A stretch of DNA of 64,000 bases from DAIDKA01 sp036267975 (GTDB taxonomy: Bacteria; Pseudomonadota; Gammaproteobacteria; Steroidobacterales; Steroidobacteraceae). The position numbers and the translations under genes were made by a program. Below are positions 37,549 to 46,327 of this stretch, one piece after another (positions within the stretch are counted from its first letter, which is position 1; every line of letters starts with the position of its first letter). The notes under the pieces were generated by a model that was given only the letters and a program-made list of their open reading frames with translations, made no database searches and was not told the DNA's origin. The stretch covers positions 33,761 through 97,760 of the forward strand of contig DATAVA010000043.1 of assembly GCA_036267975.1 (NCBI GenBank). Direction: 5' to 3'.

Positions 37549-39411
37549 ATGAACGCTTCGTTGGTGCTCCGCCGGAGCCTTAAATGGACACTCGTGGTAT
37601 TCGCCATACTGATTGTCCTGACCGCAGGGTTGCTCGCAGCGATTCAGGCAGGCTACGGCCGCGCCGTGCTGGTGCATTTTTTCGCCTTACGCATCGGCCG
37701 GCCAGTTCAAGTGAATGGCACGCTGCAGGCACGGCTGTTCTCGCTCAGTCCGCAGCTCGTCGCCGAGCAGGTCATCATCGGCAACCCACCTTGGACTCCT
37801 CCCGGCGTCACGGCAGAAGTCGGCCGGATTTCGGCGGTACTGCGCCTGCCGGCACTGTGGCATTTAGGTGGGATTACCGCGCTCGACGTGCAGAATGCGC
37901 GCCTGCATCTGATACGCGACTCCGCGGGACGCGCCAACTGGCAATTGCACGATCCTGCCACTCAGAAAGTGAACCCGAATTCGTCGATCATCCGCAGCCT
38001 GTCGATGCACGATGCGCACGTAACACTCGATGATGCCCGGCGACACCTGCAATTTGCGGGCACGGTTTCCGCCGAGGACCTCGCGACACCGGCCGCCGCG
38101 CCGCCGCTGCGTATTGCAGGAGCTGGCCTACTGAACGGTCGGCCCGTGACGTTCGCCGTCACCGCCGATCCGCTCACCACCGCCAGCCACAGGCACCCCT
38201 ACCGCTTCACGTTCACTGAGCGCTCCAGCGGTACGCGCATTGATGGGAGCGGTGAGCTACCGCAGCCTTTCGCTTTCCAGATTCTCGACGCCGTGTTCGT
38301 GGCAGCCGGACCGGACCTGAAGGACCTCTACTTTCTGACCGGCGTGCATTTGGTCGATACCGGCAACTACCACCTCACGGGCAACGTCGCCCGCCGCGGC
38401 ACGCAAACGACTTTCAGCGAGCTGGCGGGAAGCTCGGGAAGCAGTGATCTGGAGGGCAGCGTGGCGAGCGATTCTTCGAGCGGCCGACCCCGATTTGACA
38501 TCAAGCTGCATTCACGGGTCCTGAAGCTGGCGGACTTCGGCTTGCGCGCGGCGGGACGTACGTCGGTGCCGAAGTCACCGCTGCTGCTGTCTGATGCCAT
38601 GATCAGTCCCAATGTGCTGCACGTCGAGAGCGCGGCCGTGAAGTTCCACGCGGATCGCGTCGAGGTGGGTCGTTTGCCGTTTGAAGGCGTTGCTCTGGAT
38701 GCGACGATTCGCGGCGATATCCTCACCGTGGCACCACTTTTGGCCAAACTGTCAGGCGGCCGCGTCAATGCTCACTTCACTCTCGATGGCAGGCAGGAAA
38801 TTCCCGCGGCAAATTTGGATTTGAGGATTACGGATTTGCAGCTGGGCGAACTGCCGCACAAGAATACGGGGCCGCCGCCTGCCGAAGGGATCGTACAGGC
38901 ACGGGTGCGGATCAGCGGCCGAGGCAGGTCCGCGCATCAGATTGCGGCCAGCGCCAATGGTACGGTGACAGCACAGATGCCCGACGGTGCGCTGCGCAAA
39001 TCCATTGCTGAGGCCACCGACGTCGATTTGCGCGAAGCCGGCCTGCTGCTGACCAAGAACCAGCAGGATGTCCCGGTACGCTGTGCAATTGCACATTTCA
39101 AGGCGCAAGACGGCACGCTGACCGCGGAGGATCTGGTGGTCGACACGGACCCCGTGCTGATCACCGGCGAGGGTCAGATTCATCTGGATACGGAGGCCGT
39201 GGACCTGAGCGTCCACGGCAATCCCAAGAAGCTGCGACTCGTGCGCCTGCGCACACCGGTGATGGTGCAGGGCACACTGGCACATCCGATGTTTCACATC
39301 CCGCTCAAGCACTCGCGGCTCATGCTGGCCGATCGCGGCACGGCCAGGGACGTGGATTGCGCGGCGTTGCTCGCCGCGGGCCGGTTAGTGAATGCCCCTC
39401 AGGGCCAGTGA
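37549..39411 (+). CDS. AsmA family envelope protein (second copy)
   Basis: A 620-residue protein with an N-terminal membrane helix (about 10-35) and a periplasmic beta-rich body. Landmarks are GRPVQVNGTLQARLFSLSPQ near the N-terminus, TSVPKSPLLLSDAMIS and a C-terminal DLSVHGNPKKLRLVRL with PVMVQGTLAHPMFHIPL, as in AsmA proteins. It overlaps in character but not in sequence detail with the copy at 34018. It sits 6 bases after the GHWxxDTLVV pair, so the three form one unit. Inferred role: transport of phospholipid or control of outer-membrane assembly. Confidence 0.88.
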   Translation: MNASLVLRRSLKWTLVVFAILIVLTAGLLAAIQAGYGRAVLVHFFALRIGRPVQVNGTLQARLFSLSPQLVAEQVIIGNPPWTPPGVTAEVGRISAVLRLPALWHLGGITALDVQNARLHLIRDSAGRANWQLHDPATQKVNPNSSIIRSLSMHDAHVTLDDARRHLQFAGTVSAEDLATPAAAPPLRIAGAGLLNGRPVTFAVTADPLTTASHRHPYRFTFTERSSGTRIDGSGELPQPFAFQILDAVFVAAGPDLKDLYFLTGVHLVDTGNYHLTGNVARRGTQTTFSELAGSSGSSDLEGSVASDSSSGRPRFDIKLHSRVLKLADFGLRAAGRTSVPKSPLLLSDAMISPNVLHVESAAVKFHADRVEVGRLPFEGVALDATIRGDILTVAPLLAKLSGGRVNAHFTLDGRQEIPAANLDLRITDLQLGELPHKNTGPPPAEGIVQARVRISGRGRSAHQIAASANGTVTAQMPDGALRKSIAEATDVDLREAGLLLTKNQQDVPVRCAIAHFKAQDGTLTAEDLVVDTDPVLITGEGQIHLDTEAVDLSVHGNPKKLRLVRLRTPVMVQGTLAHPMFHIPLKHSRLMLADRGTARDVDCAALLAAGRLVNAPQGQ

Positions 39412-39419
39412 GTTCACGC

Positions 39420-39698
39420 TCATTTTGCCACCGTTATCTGGGGTTCACAGGTAAAACGGGCGACGGTGACACCGTTGGGCAGTTGACTCATGTGTGAGTC
39501 TTCGCAGCCCATTGCCGCAATGAAGCCATCGGCATCTTTCAAAGAGGATGTGCACACCGTGGCAAGGCCATCGGCGTTCGTCTGGCTCTGGGCGCTTTGG
39601 CAGGCCTGGGCATCAGCGAACTTGACGATCTGAACGGTGCCCGATCCGTGCTGGACGACAAGCATGCGCAGTGTGAAAACGATCAGATACCAGGTCAC
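39420..39698 (-). CDS. small hypothetical protein
   Basis: A 92-residue product from a GTG start with GAGGAG upstream. The first hydrophobic stretch (MTWYLIVFTLRMLVV) could be a weak signal or an anchor. Four cysteines (residues in ACQSAQ, VCTSS, GCEDS, TCEPQ) and the VQIVKFADAQACQSA motif suggest a small exported, disulfide-linked protein. I do not recognise a named family. It converges on the AsmA gene and is transcribed away from the long gap before the TonB receptor. Confidence 0.6.
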   Translation of the reverse strand: MTWYLIVFTLRMLVVQHGSGTVQIVKFADAQACQSAQSQTNADGLATVCTSSLKDADGFIAAMGCEDSHMSQLPNGVTVARFTCEPQITVAK

Positions 39699-39822
39699 GG
39701 CAGCTCCTCGCGCTTCATTTGAAACGACCGCTCAAGCCTACCACCTGGCCGTGGCCGACCGCGGCCGCCGGCACTCCTCTGGACCTCGTAACCTATTGAA
39801 CCCAATGGCATTCATGCCTGAA

Positions 39823-39838
39823 TCGCAATGCATTGCGA
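39823..39838. repeat. 16-base perfect palindrome
   Basis: TCGCAATG followed directly by its reverse complement CATTGCGA. It lies between the small minus-strand gene and the TonB receptor, about 575 bases ahead of the receptor start. It could be an operator; no protein is known to bind it. Confidence 0.5.
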
Positions 39839-40402
39839 ATTCCCTCTGAATCCCGACTCGCTCCTGCAGTCCGCCACTCGGATTTACTGAGCTCATCAGA
39901 CTCGCCTCAATGATCGATGCGTAGCATGGCAAGGAGATGCCCGCGATGAGTGCTGCAGAGCACCACGTGCGATCTGAAAAAATTGGAAAGGGTCGCAGTC
40001 ATATCCGGTAAGGCACTCGCATCGCATGCGAGTCGATATCAGCACTAACAAAATGTCGACTGACGGCGCTGCTTCCCGAGACCGGTTCAGCGGACGCGCC
40101 GCCACTCCGAGTTCATCTTCTGCAAGTGTATTGATCCGCAAGTACGCTGCTTTGCGGAATTTGACGTGGAAGCGCAACAGACCCGCATTTTCGTTTGATT
40201 GAATGGAATCCCATCAAATGGAAGACCCCGCGAAGTTGTTGTAGTACTTGCTTCGCCGTAAATTATGCTTTAGCTTCAAACATTGTAATACTTGTAAGCA
40301 AAGTTGTCGTATCAACAACTCGCGGAAACGCACCCCGTGCTGCGGCTTAAGGGCCGGTACCTCTACTTGCCACGCGCGAGGAATCTCAGATCTGCCATTT
40401 TC

Positions 40403-40410
40403 GGGGGGGG
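40403..40410 (+). promoter_or_regulatory. G8 tract in the ribosome-binding position of the TonB receptor
   Basis: Eight consecutive G end two bases before the receptor ATG (40413). The tract is in the place of the Shine-Dalgarno sequence, and is closer to the start than usual. Length changes by slippage would alter spacing and so translation. Confidence 0.45.
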
Positions 40411-40412
40411 CT

Positions 40413-42911
40413 ATGAGGATTCATCCCGCTGCTGGGACGCCAGCGTTGTTTGTCGCGCTGATGCTCGGCGCACCCACTGTGTTTGCTCAGGCGCAATCTG
40501 ACGCTCAGGCTCCCACTTCGCCGAAGCAGACGGCCCAGACCACCACAACGCCAACCACAGGCGCGATCGAAGAGGTGACCGTTACTGCGCGCTACCGGGA
40601 GGAAAATCTGCAACAGACGCCGATCGCGATCAGCGCCATCACAGCAGAGGACATCGAGCAGCGCGGCTTCACGAATTCCTCCGACATTGCCTACGCGGTC
40701 CCAAACGCGAGCTTCCGCCAGGCCCAGGCGGCATTCGGCAATACTGAAACCGCCTATATCCGCGGCGTCGGCCAGAACGATTTCAACTTTGCATTCGAAC
40801 CGGGCGTGGCGATCTACGTTGATGACGTCTACTACCCGACGACGATGTCCTCGCAGTTTGACCTGATGGATCTCGAGCGCGTCGAAGTGCTGCGCGGCCC
40901 GCAAGGTACGCTCTTTGGCCGCGGCGCCATCGGCGGCGCCGTCAGTTACGTCTCAAAGCAGCCCAAGGGGGACAACAGCGGCTTCGCGGATGTCACCGTC
41001 GGCCAGTTCGGTCGCGTCGATATGCGTGCCGGCTTCGACTTCGCCCTGGTTCCCGATACCGTGTTCGTGCGGGTCACAGCCATGTCGAAGAAGGAGGATG
41101 GCTATCAGAAGATGATCGACTTCGTCTGCGAATTTCCCGGCGAGTCAGGGACACTACCCGCGCAGACGCATAATCGTCTCAGTGGCTGCCAGGACGGCAC
41201 ACTGGGCGGCACTGACGTGCAGGGCGCGCGGGCGCAGCTGCGTTGGATTGCCAGCCAGAACGTAGAGGTGGGTTTGGCGGTTGACTATCAGCGAGATGAC
41301 TCCGAATCACGCGCCGATGCGCTAATCGGCATCGGACCTTTCATACCGCCGGTCGCGGCCTGGAACCAGTTCATCTTCAACGGAACGCTGCCTGGACCCA
41401 CTCCTGGATCTCCCGCTGTGCGGCCGAATCCGAACTTCTTTGGCTACGGCGTCATGTACGACAGCCGGTTCATCCCTTCCAGCCCCTACGTCACGTACGA
41501 GACATTCTCGGACCCGTACTCGGGTCTGACGCTGCCGAAGGACGAAAATCTGGATCAAAAGGGCGTCGCGTCGACGATCGATTGGAAAATTTCCGATTCG
41601 ATCAATTCCAAGACGATCATCGCCTGGCGCAATTGGAACAGCTTGTTTGGCACGGATCAGGACGGCTCACCGATCGAGTTCGCGGGCGCCGACGGTATCC
41701 AGCACTTTACCTATCGCACGTTCGAGGAGCGCGTCTCAGGCAGCATGCTCGACAAGAGACTGGATTGGACCGCTGGCGTATTCATCTACGACGGCAACAG
41801 CACGAGCTCGCAACAAGTCCCGCTGCCCTCGCTTGGTAATGGAACCTACTATTCCAATCCGACCGGATATACCGGCACGCTGCCCAACTCATTGCTCGTC
41901 AATGGCAAGGACACCGGTCACTTTGAGAACAAGTCGGGATTCCTGCACGGTGAATACTCGATCACCGATGATTGGCATTTGGAGCTTGGCGCCCGCTACT
42001 CATCCGACAAGAAGCACGATCTGAACGACAACACGATCGTGGTCCTGCCGGTGGAGAGCGACGAAAATCATTTCGACTGGCGCGCGGGCCTCGACTACCA
42101 CGTCACCCAGAACGTGATGGTCTACACGTCGGCGTCGACGGGTTATCGGCCACCCGCCTTCAATCCGCGACCGTTCCAGCCATCGCAGTTCGTCGCAGTT
42201 GCCGGTGAAAACATGACCTCATACGAGGTTGGAGAGAAGAGCGACCTGTTCGATCGCAAGCTGCGCGTAAACCTCGCCGCGTTCTACAGCGACTATAAGC
42301 AGCGCATCATTCCGGCGGCGGGCGTCGAGTGCGTCACAAATCCCGATGGCTCATGCGTGGGCGGCCCCGGGGCGCCGGCGGTGGTGCCACTGACCGCGTA
42401 CATCAATGCACCGGCCAAGATTTCGGGCGCCGAGCTGGAGCTGGAATTCAACCCGATCGACGCATTGCTCTTTACCGCCTCCGCCGGCTACACGCACTAC
42501 AATGCCACGCCGACCGTCTTTCAGGGTGCACCGTTCAGCGGTCTGTCGCCGAATGGCGAGGCTGCCTACGTTCCAAAGTTCAACGCGGCGTTCACCGTGC
42601 AGTACACGGTCAATCTTCCCAATAATGCCACTGTGACCCCGCGCTGGGACTCTTACGTGCAGACGGAGATCTGCTCGGGCCAGTTCCAGACCTCATGCAC
42701 GGGAGGCTATACGCTCAGTAATCTTCGACTCGAATACGCGAGCCAGGGCCGCGAGTGGACCATTGCGTCCGGCCTGCAAAACGTGACGGGCAAGGTTTAC
42801 TACTACAACATCTTTGACCTGACCCCGTTTGGCGAGCCGACGATCGAGGGACAGGTGGCACCGCCGCGCACCTGGTTCTTGCAGGTGAGCCGCAAGTTCG
42901 GCGCGCGGTAA
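40413..42911 (+). CDS. TonB-dependent outer-membrane receptor
   Basis: An 832-residue receptor. The signal peptide (TPALFVALMLGAPTVFAQA) is followed by a Gln/Thr/Pro-rich linker, a TonB-box-like EEVTVTAR, the plug (LQQTPIAISAITAEDIEQRG to RVEVLRGPQGTLFGRGAIGGAV) and a 22-strand barrel ending in TWFLQVSRKFGAR. It would bring a scarce compound across the outer membrane with energy from TonB. The plug sequence is of the type seen in large receptor families of sphingomonad- and Nevskiales-like bacteria that take up diverse carbon compounds as well as siderophores. The ATG at 40413 is chosen because it starts the signal peptide. Its substrate is unknown; the neighbours suggest a modified organic acid or peptide. 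Confidence 0.94.
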   Translation: MRIHPAAGTPALFVALMLGAPTVFAQAQSDAQAPTSPKQTAQTTTTPTTGAIEEVTVTARYREENLQQTPIAISAITAEDIEQRGFTNSSDIAYAVPNASFRQAQAAFGNTETAYIRGVGQNDFNFAFEPGVAIYVDDVYYPTTMSSQFDLMDLERVEVLRGPQGTLFGRGAIGGAVSYVSKQPKGDNSGFADVTVGQFGRVDMRAGFDFALVPDTVFVRVTAMSKKEDGYQKMIDFVCEFPGESGTLPAQTHNRLSGCQDGTLGGTDVQGARAQLRWIASQNVEVGLAVDYQRDDSESRADALIGIGPFIPPVAAWNQFIFNGTLPGPTPGSPAVRPNPNFFGYGVMYDSRFIPSSPYVTYETFSDPYSGLTLPKDENLDQKGVASTIDWKISDSINSKTIIAWRNWNSLFGTDQDGSPIEFAGADGIQHFTYRTFEERVSGSMLDKRLDWTAGVFIYDGNSTSSQQVPLPSLGNGTYYSNPTGYTGTLPNSLLVNGKDTGHFENKSGFLHGEYSITDDWHLELGARYSSDKKHDLNDNTIVVLPVESDENHFDWRAGLDYHVTQNVMVYTSASTGYRPPAFNPRPFQPSQFVAVAGENMTSYEVGEKSDLFDRKLRVNLAAFYSDYKQRIIPAAGVECVTNPDGSCVGGPGAPAVVPLTAYINAPAKISGAELELEFNPIDALLFTASAGYTHYNATPTVFQGAPFSGLSPNGEAAYVPKFNAAFTVQYTVNLPNNATVTPRWDSYVQTEICSGQFQTSCTGGYTLSNLRLEYASQGREWTIASGLQNVTGKVYYYNIFDLTPFGEPTIEGQVAPPRTWFLQVSRKFGAR

Positions 42912-42939
42912 TGCTCAGATTCTGACCGAAGCCTGAAAC

Positions 42940-42974
42940 GGACCGTGGACGGACGATACACCCCTCCACGGTCC
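42940..42974. terminator. hairpin between convergent receptor and formyltransferase genes
   Basis: A perfect 10-base inverted repeat (GGACCGTGGA and TCCACGGTCC) with a 15-base loop lies between the two stop codons. There is no T-run on either side, so it may act as an RNA-stabilising hairpin or a weak two-way terminator. Confidence 0.5.
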
Positions 42975-43007
42975 TCTGGCGCGACGTAGTACCGATGAAA
43001 ACGCCCG

Positions 43008-43865
43008 TCACCGCCGATATGAGCCGGTAACGGCGTCGGGCCTGAGCAGAGTCCATTCGGTCAATGCGACAAAGCCGTCGGCCGCCGCGAGCACCAGCGA
43101 CATTCCATTGGCATAAACCACCGTTCCGGCCACGACATGATGCGACTCGACCCAGCCCACTGCACGGCGTACGAAGAGGGTCACATTATTGACCGTCGCG
43201 AGGCACTCCACGGGCCCGAATGCACGCACGCGACATAGAATCTGCGCCACATTCTGGGTGAAATTGAGGGAACGGTCTTGCTCGGTCCATAGCGGGTAAT
43301 AGCTGCCTTCGGCCTGCGGTGTCGCTCGGTCCCAGAGGTCAACGAAGTGGTCAGCCACCTCTCCCGCCAGACGCTGGTTCGCCAGCTGAATTTTCAGGTC
43401 AACGCTATCGTGATCATCATCCGGCGACATCGGGAATTCGATTCCCTTCAATACGTCGCCGACGTCGAATTCCGGCTCGATCTTGTGACATGCGACGCCC
43501 CAGGAACTGGACTGCTCAAGGACAGGTACCGGCGCCGGATATGCACCGCGACCGCGCGGCAGCGGCGAGGGATGGAAATTGACCGCATATCTCAGATAGG
43601 GTCGCCAGTCGCTGATGCGCCACGCATAGCTTGCGACGATGAGTGCTTCGCAGCCGCAATCTGCCAACTCTCTAAGATTCTGCGGTGACAGCCTGGACAG
43701 CTGCACGTCGACTTTGAGTTTCTGTGCGAGCTCGATGACTTCCTTGTTGCGGTGAACGCGCTGATCGACCGACACGGTGAACACCTTCAACGGCGTCCAG
43801 CCACGGGCGAGAAACGCCTGCATGACATTCAGATATCGATCCGTCAGCGTGATCGCAAAGCGCAT
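43008..43865 (-). CDS. formyltransferase-family protein (Fmt-like)
   Basis: A 285-residue cytoplasmic protein of the formyl-transferase fold. The core shows ALIVASYAWRI and NFHPSPLPRGRGAYP, matching the substrate and folate site of Fmt and of sugar- or hydroxamate-formyltransferases (the Asn-x-His pair is intact), and DVGDVLKGIEFPMSPDDDHDSV. The C-terminal part (about 195-285) resembles the Fmt/ArnA C-terminal barrel. It is too far from a def gene and too divergent at the N-terminus to be the tRNA enzyme, so it probably uses 10-formyl-tetrahydrofolate to formylate a small molecule. It lies 90 bases downstream of the MFS carrier on the same strand. Confidence 0.85.
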   Translation of the reverse strand: MRFAITLTDRYLNVMQAFLARGWTPLKVFTVSVDQRVHRNKEVIELAQKLKVDVQLSRLSPQNLRELADCGCEALIVASYAWRISDWRPYLRYAVNFHPSPLPRGRGAYPAPVPVLEQSSSWGVACHKIEPEFDVGDVLKGIEFPMSPDDDHDSVDLKIQLANQRLAGEVADHFVDLWDRATPQAEGSYYPLWTEQDRSLNFTQNVAQILCRVRAFGPVECLATVNNVTLFVRRAVGWVESHHVVAGTVVYANGMSLVLAAADGFVALTEWTLLRPDAVTGSYRR

Positions 43866-43955
43866 GGTCTGCGGTTACCTTCATGGTTGGTTGACGAGGC
43901 TATGCACAGCTTATGCACCCGGTGCTGTCGATACCCTTACCGGCTGCACGCGCGG

Positions 43956-45287
43956 CTACGCCAGACCAAGTCGCCCGCCGTCTCCTGCTACCGGGGTAAG
44001 GGGCACCTTCACGAGCGCCATGATTGATAGCAGCACCGGAATGGCGAGGATGGCGCACACCGTAAACCGGTTGAACTGGGCGCTCAGGAGCAGTCCGGCC
44101 GTGTAGGGACCGAAAATCGAGCCGACCCGACCGGCACTCATGACAATGCCCATGCCGGTAGCGCGCACGCGTGCCGGAAAGGTGCTGGCCCCGGTGGCGT
44201 AGACTGCAACGGCTGCACCAAAGATCCCGAACCCGATGATCGTCGCGGCCACCTGCGCCAGCGCCAGATTGGACCCCGCCGCGCCGAAGGCAACGACGCT
44301 GAATCCCATCCCGAGCAGCGCCAGCGCGCCAACGCGACGTATCGGCATGCGAACGCCCAGCAAGCCCACGACTACCCCGCCGAGGAGACCGCCGAGACTG
44401 GTCAGACGCGTGATGAAGAGTCCGTCTGAATCGCTGAACCCCGCGTTGGTGGTGAGCTGATTGTTCCAGTTTAGGAAGAAATACTCCGTCATCATGAAAA
44501 GCAGGTAACTCAAGCCCATCAATGCAGTACGGGACAGAATGGGCCGGCGCAGCAGATCAAGCAGACTGCCTCGATCAGCTTTCGCCACGGGCGCCGGAAG
44601 TGCGGCCATGGCGGGCAGGTGCAGACGGCTCAGAACTTTGTTGAGGTTGGCGAGTGCCTCGGGACCGCGCCGGCTGGCCAGGATATCCAGCGATTCCGGT
44701 AGCAGAAAATACACCAGGGCCAGAAGCAGCACGGAACACAGCCCACCGAAGACAAAAATTCCATGCCAGCTAAAAGCGCCGATCAGCGGACCGGCAACGT
44801 AGCCGCCCAACAGCGTGCCCACCGTATAGCCGATGACGACCAATCCAAGGCCCAGTGCACGAGTCTTGAGCGGGCAATATTCGAAGGCCAGTGTCCCAAC
44901 GCAGCCGGCCATCGCCCCGACGCCGAGGCCGGTGCAGAAGCGCAGGACCGACAACTGCACCACCGAGTCGGCCGTCGCGGAGAGCAGCATCCCGATGCTC
45001 ATGAGTCCCAGATTGATCAGGATAGCCGTGCGACGCCCCCAGATATCGGCGATCGGTGACAGCGCGAATCCGCCGACGGCCGTTCCCACCAAGCCGCTGC
45101 TGAACAGCAAGCCGAGCGTCTTGGATGCCAGGTGCCATTCGCGCGACAGCGTCGGTGAGATCAACGAGAGCGCGAGGATGTCAAAGCCATCGAGCATGTT
45201 GACCGCGACACACAGCGCGATGACCACGATCTGGCACAGGCGCAGTGGTGAACTCTCGATGTGCTGGCGGACGATCTGCAGGCTCAT
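43956..45287 (-). CDS. MFS transporter, aromatic acid:H+ symporter (AAHS) type
   Basis: A 443-residue carrier with twelve predicted helices. The first helix motif NMLDGFDILALSLISPTLSREW and the loop 2-3 motif SPIADIWGRRTAILI are those of the AAHS group (PcaK, BenK, MhpT), which import protocatechuate, benzoate and related acids. AGAGAGG precedes the ATG. It is divergent from the CmcJ-like oxidoreductase gene across 51 bases and precedes the formyltransferase. An aromatic acid substrate is plausible but not proven. Confidence 0.9.
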   Translation of the reverse strand: MSLQIVRQHIESSPLRLCQIVVIALCVAVNMLDGFDILALSLISPTLSREWHLASKTLGLLFSSGLVGTAVGGFALSPIADIWGRRTAILINLGLMSIGMLLSATADSVVQLSVLRFCTGLGVGAMAGCVGTLAFEYCPLKTRALGLGLVVIGYTVGTLLGGYVAGPLIGAFSWHGIFVFGGLCSVLLLALVYFLLPESLDILASRRGPEALANLNKVLSRLHLPAMAALPAPVAKADRGSLLDLLRRPILSRTALMGLSYLLFMMTEYFFLNWNNQLTTNAGFSDSDGLFITRLTSLGGLLGGVVVGLLGVRMPIRRVGALALLGMGFSVVAFGAAGSNLALAQVAATIIGFGIFGAAVAVYATGASTFPARVRATGMGIVMSAGRVGSIFGPYTAGLLLSAQFNRFTVCAILAIPVLLSIMALVKVPLTPVAGDGGRLGLA

Positions 45288-45297
45288 GCGGCCTCTC

Positions 45298-45306
45298 TGT
45301 TATAAT
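45298..45306 (+). promoter_or_regulatory. extended -10 promoter for the CmcJ-like gene
   Basis: TGTTATAAT is a perfect extended -10 element (TG-n-TATAAT), with no clear -35 box. It lies between the divergent MFS and oxidoreductase genes, 32 bases ahead of the latter ATG. Confidence 0.65.
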
Positions 45307-45338
45307 GCTTTTTGGCGAGTGCAAAGAGACCAGTCTTC

Positions 45339-46145
45339 ATGCTGGCAGTCAAGGCCCCGCATCAGATCAAAGCCACGATTCGCTACGTAGTCAAAGGCGA
45401 ACGGGCAATCTTCTACGCCTCAGAGCGTGACAAATCCTATTGGCCCGGCGACGACCATGAGGTGGTGATCACGGATTTGCGCTCGTTGGCCGATTTTCCA
45501 AGCATCGAACGCAATGGCTTTACGATGCTGCGTGAACCCACCTCCGTGCGGGACTACCAGGATAAGCGCGAAATCGAACAGGTGCTGTATGCCGAGGCAA
45601 TTGGCCTGGCGAAGCGGCTCAACGGTGCAGCTCACGCCGTCGCATTTGGGCCCGTGGCACGCAGCGACAGCCCCGACAACAGCCCGAGTCGCTTACCGGC
45701 CTTTGGCGCCCATGTGGACTATGGCCGGCGCACCATCGAAGACTTTGCGCGACCTCTGCTCGGAGCGCAGGCGGATTACTGGCTCAGCAAGCGGGTGGTG
45801 CTGATGAATCTCTGGCGCCCCATCACCACGGTATATCGCACGCCGCTCGCATTGTGCGACGCCTCGACCGTGCGATCCGACGACCTTCACGACAGTGAGA
45901 TTCGTGGTGGCCTGGACGATCCGAATCGCGCGCCGCTCTACGGCTACAACCTCAGCTACAACCCCGCTCACCGCTGGTACTACGCCTCCCGAATGCAGCC
46001 TGAGGAGCTGTTTGCATTCAAGCTTTACGACTCCGAAGCAGCGCGTCCGCAGTGGACCGGCCATACGGCCATCAACGATCCTGAATCTCCCAACGATTCC
46101 CCGCCGCGTCAGAGCATGGAAATCCGCACGATCTCCTTCATATAG
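45339..46145 (+). CDS. CmcJ/NvfI-family oxidoreductase
   Basis: A 268-residue protein of the family that includes CmcJ (cephamycin pathway) and the fungal NvfI and AsaB enzymes, iron/2-oxoglutarate-like oxygenases. Recognition blocks are FGAHVDYGRR (possible metal-ligand His-x-Asp), MNLWRPITTVYRTPLALCDA, YNPAHRWYYASRMQPEELFAFKLYDSE and WTGHTAINDP (a late His). It likely hydroxylates or desaturates a small organic substrate. The ATG at 45339 follows AAGAGA; a longer frame from TTG exists but overlaps the promoter. Divergent from the MFS carrier and followed by a sulfotransferase, consistent with a tailoring pathway. Confidence 0.87.
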   Translation: MLAVKAPHQIKATIRYVVKGERAIFYASERDKSYWPGDDHEVVITDLRSLADFPSIERNGFTMLREPTSVRDYQDKREIEQVLYAEAIGLAKRLNGAAHAVAFGPVARSDSPDNSPSRLPAFGAHVDYGRRTIEDFARPLLGAQADYWLSKRVVLMNLWRPITTVYRTPLALCDASTVRSDDLHDSEIRGGLDDPNRAPLYGYNLSYNPAHRWYYASRMQPEELFAFKLYDSEAARPQWTGHTAINDPESPNDSPPRQSMEIRTISFI

Positions 46146-46327
46146 CTCGCCCGCACCGGCCCGCGGCAATGGGGACGGGGAGCGAGACAATGGTGCCCGC
46201 ATGGGCTCGCTCACATTGCGGCGCACCACGCGCCTGCCATCAGGCCATACGATCAGCGCCGATTTCTAGCATCCGAGCCGAGACTGTGATCCAATCGGCC
46301 CCCATTCGAATAGCCAAACGAGCTGAC

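Larger units (their letters stand above)
39699..40412. other. 714-base gap upstream of the TonB receptor
   Basis: No convincing gene. Open frames on either strand here have no protein-like pattern. The stretch is visibly more AT-rich than its surroundings from about 40195 on. It contains a 16-base palindrome (39823-39838), a direct repeat GTAGTACTTG / GTAATACTTG (40241-40250 and 40285-40294), an AGTTGT-7-ACAACT inverted repeat at about 40302-40320, and a run of eight G directly before the receptor start. It probably holds the receptor control region. Confidence 0.6.

Noticed and set aside
39896..40177. 93-codon minus-strand frame upstream of the TonB receptor
   Set aside because: Composition is random-like and the region carries regulatory-type repeats instead.
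46201..46269. Short plus-strand frame MGSLTLRRTTRLPSGHTISADF before the sulfotransferase
   Set aside because: Only 22 codons from its last ATG, with no ribosome site and no match I can recall.
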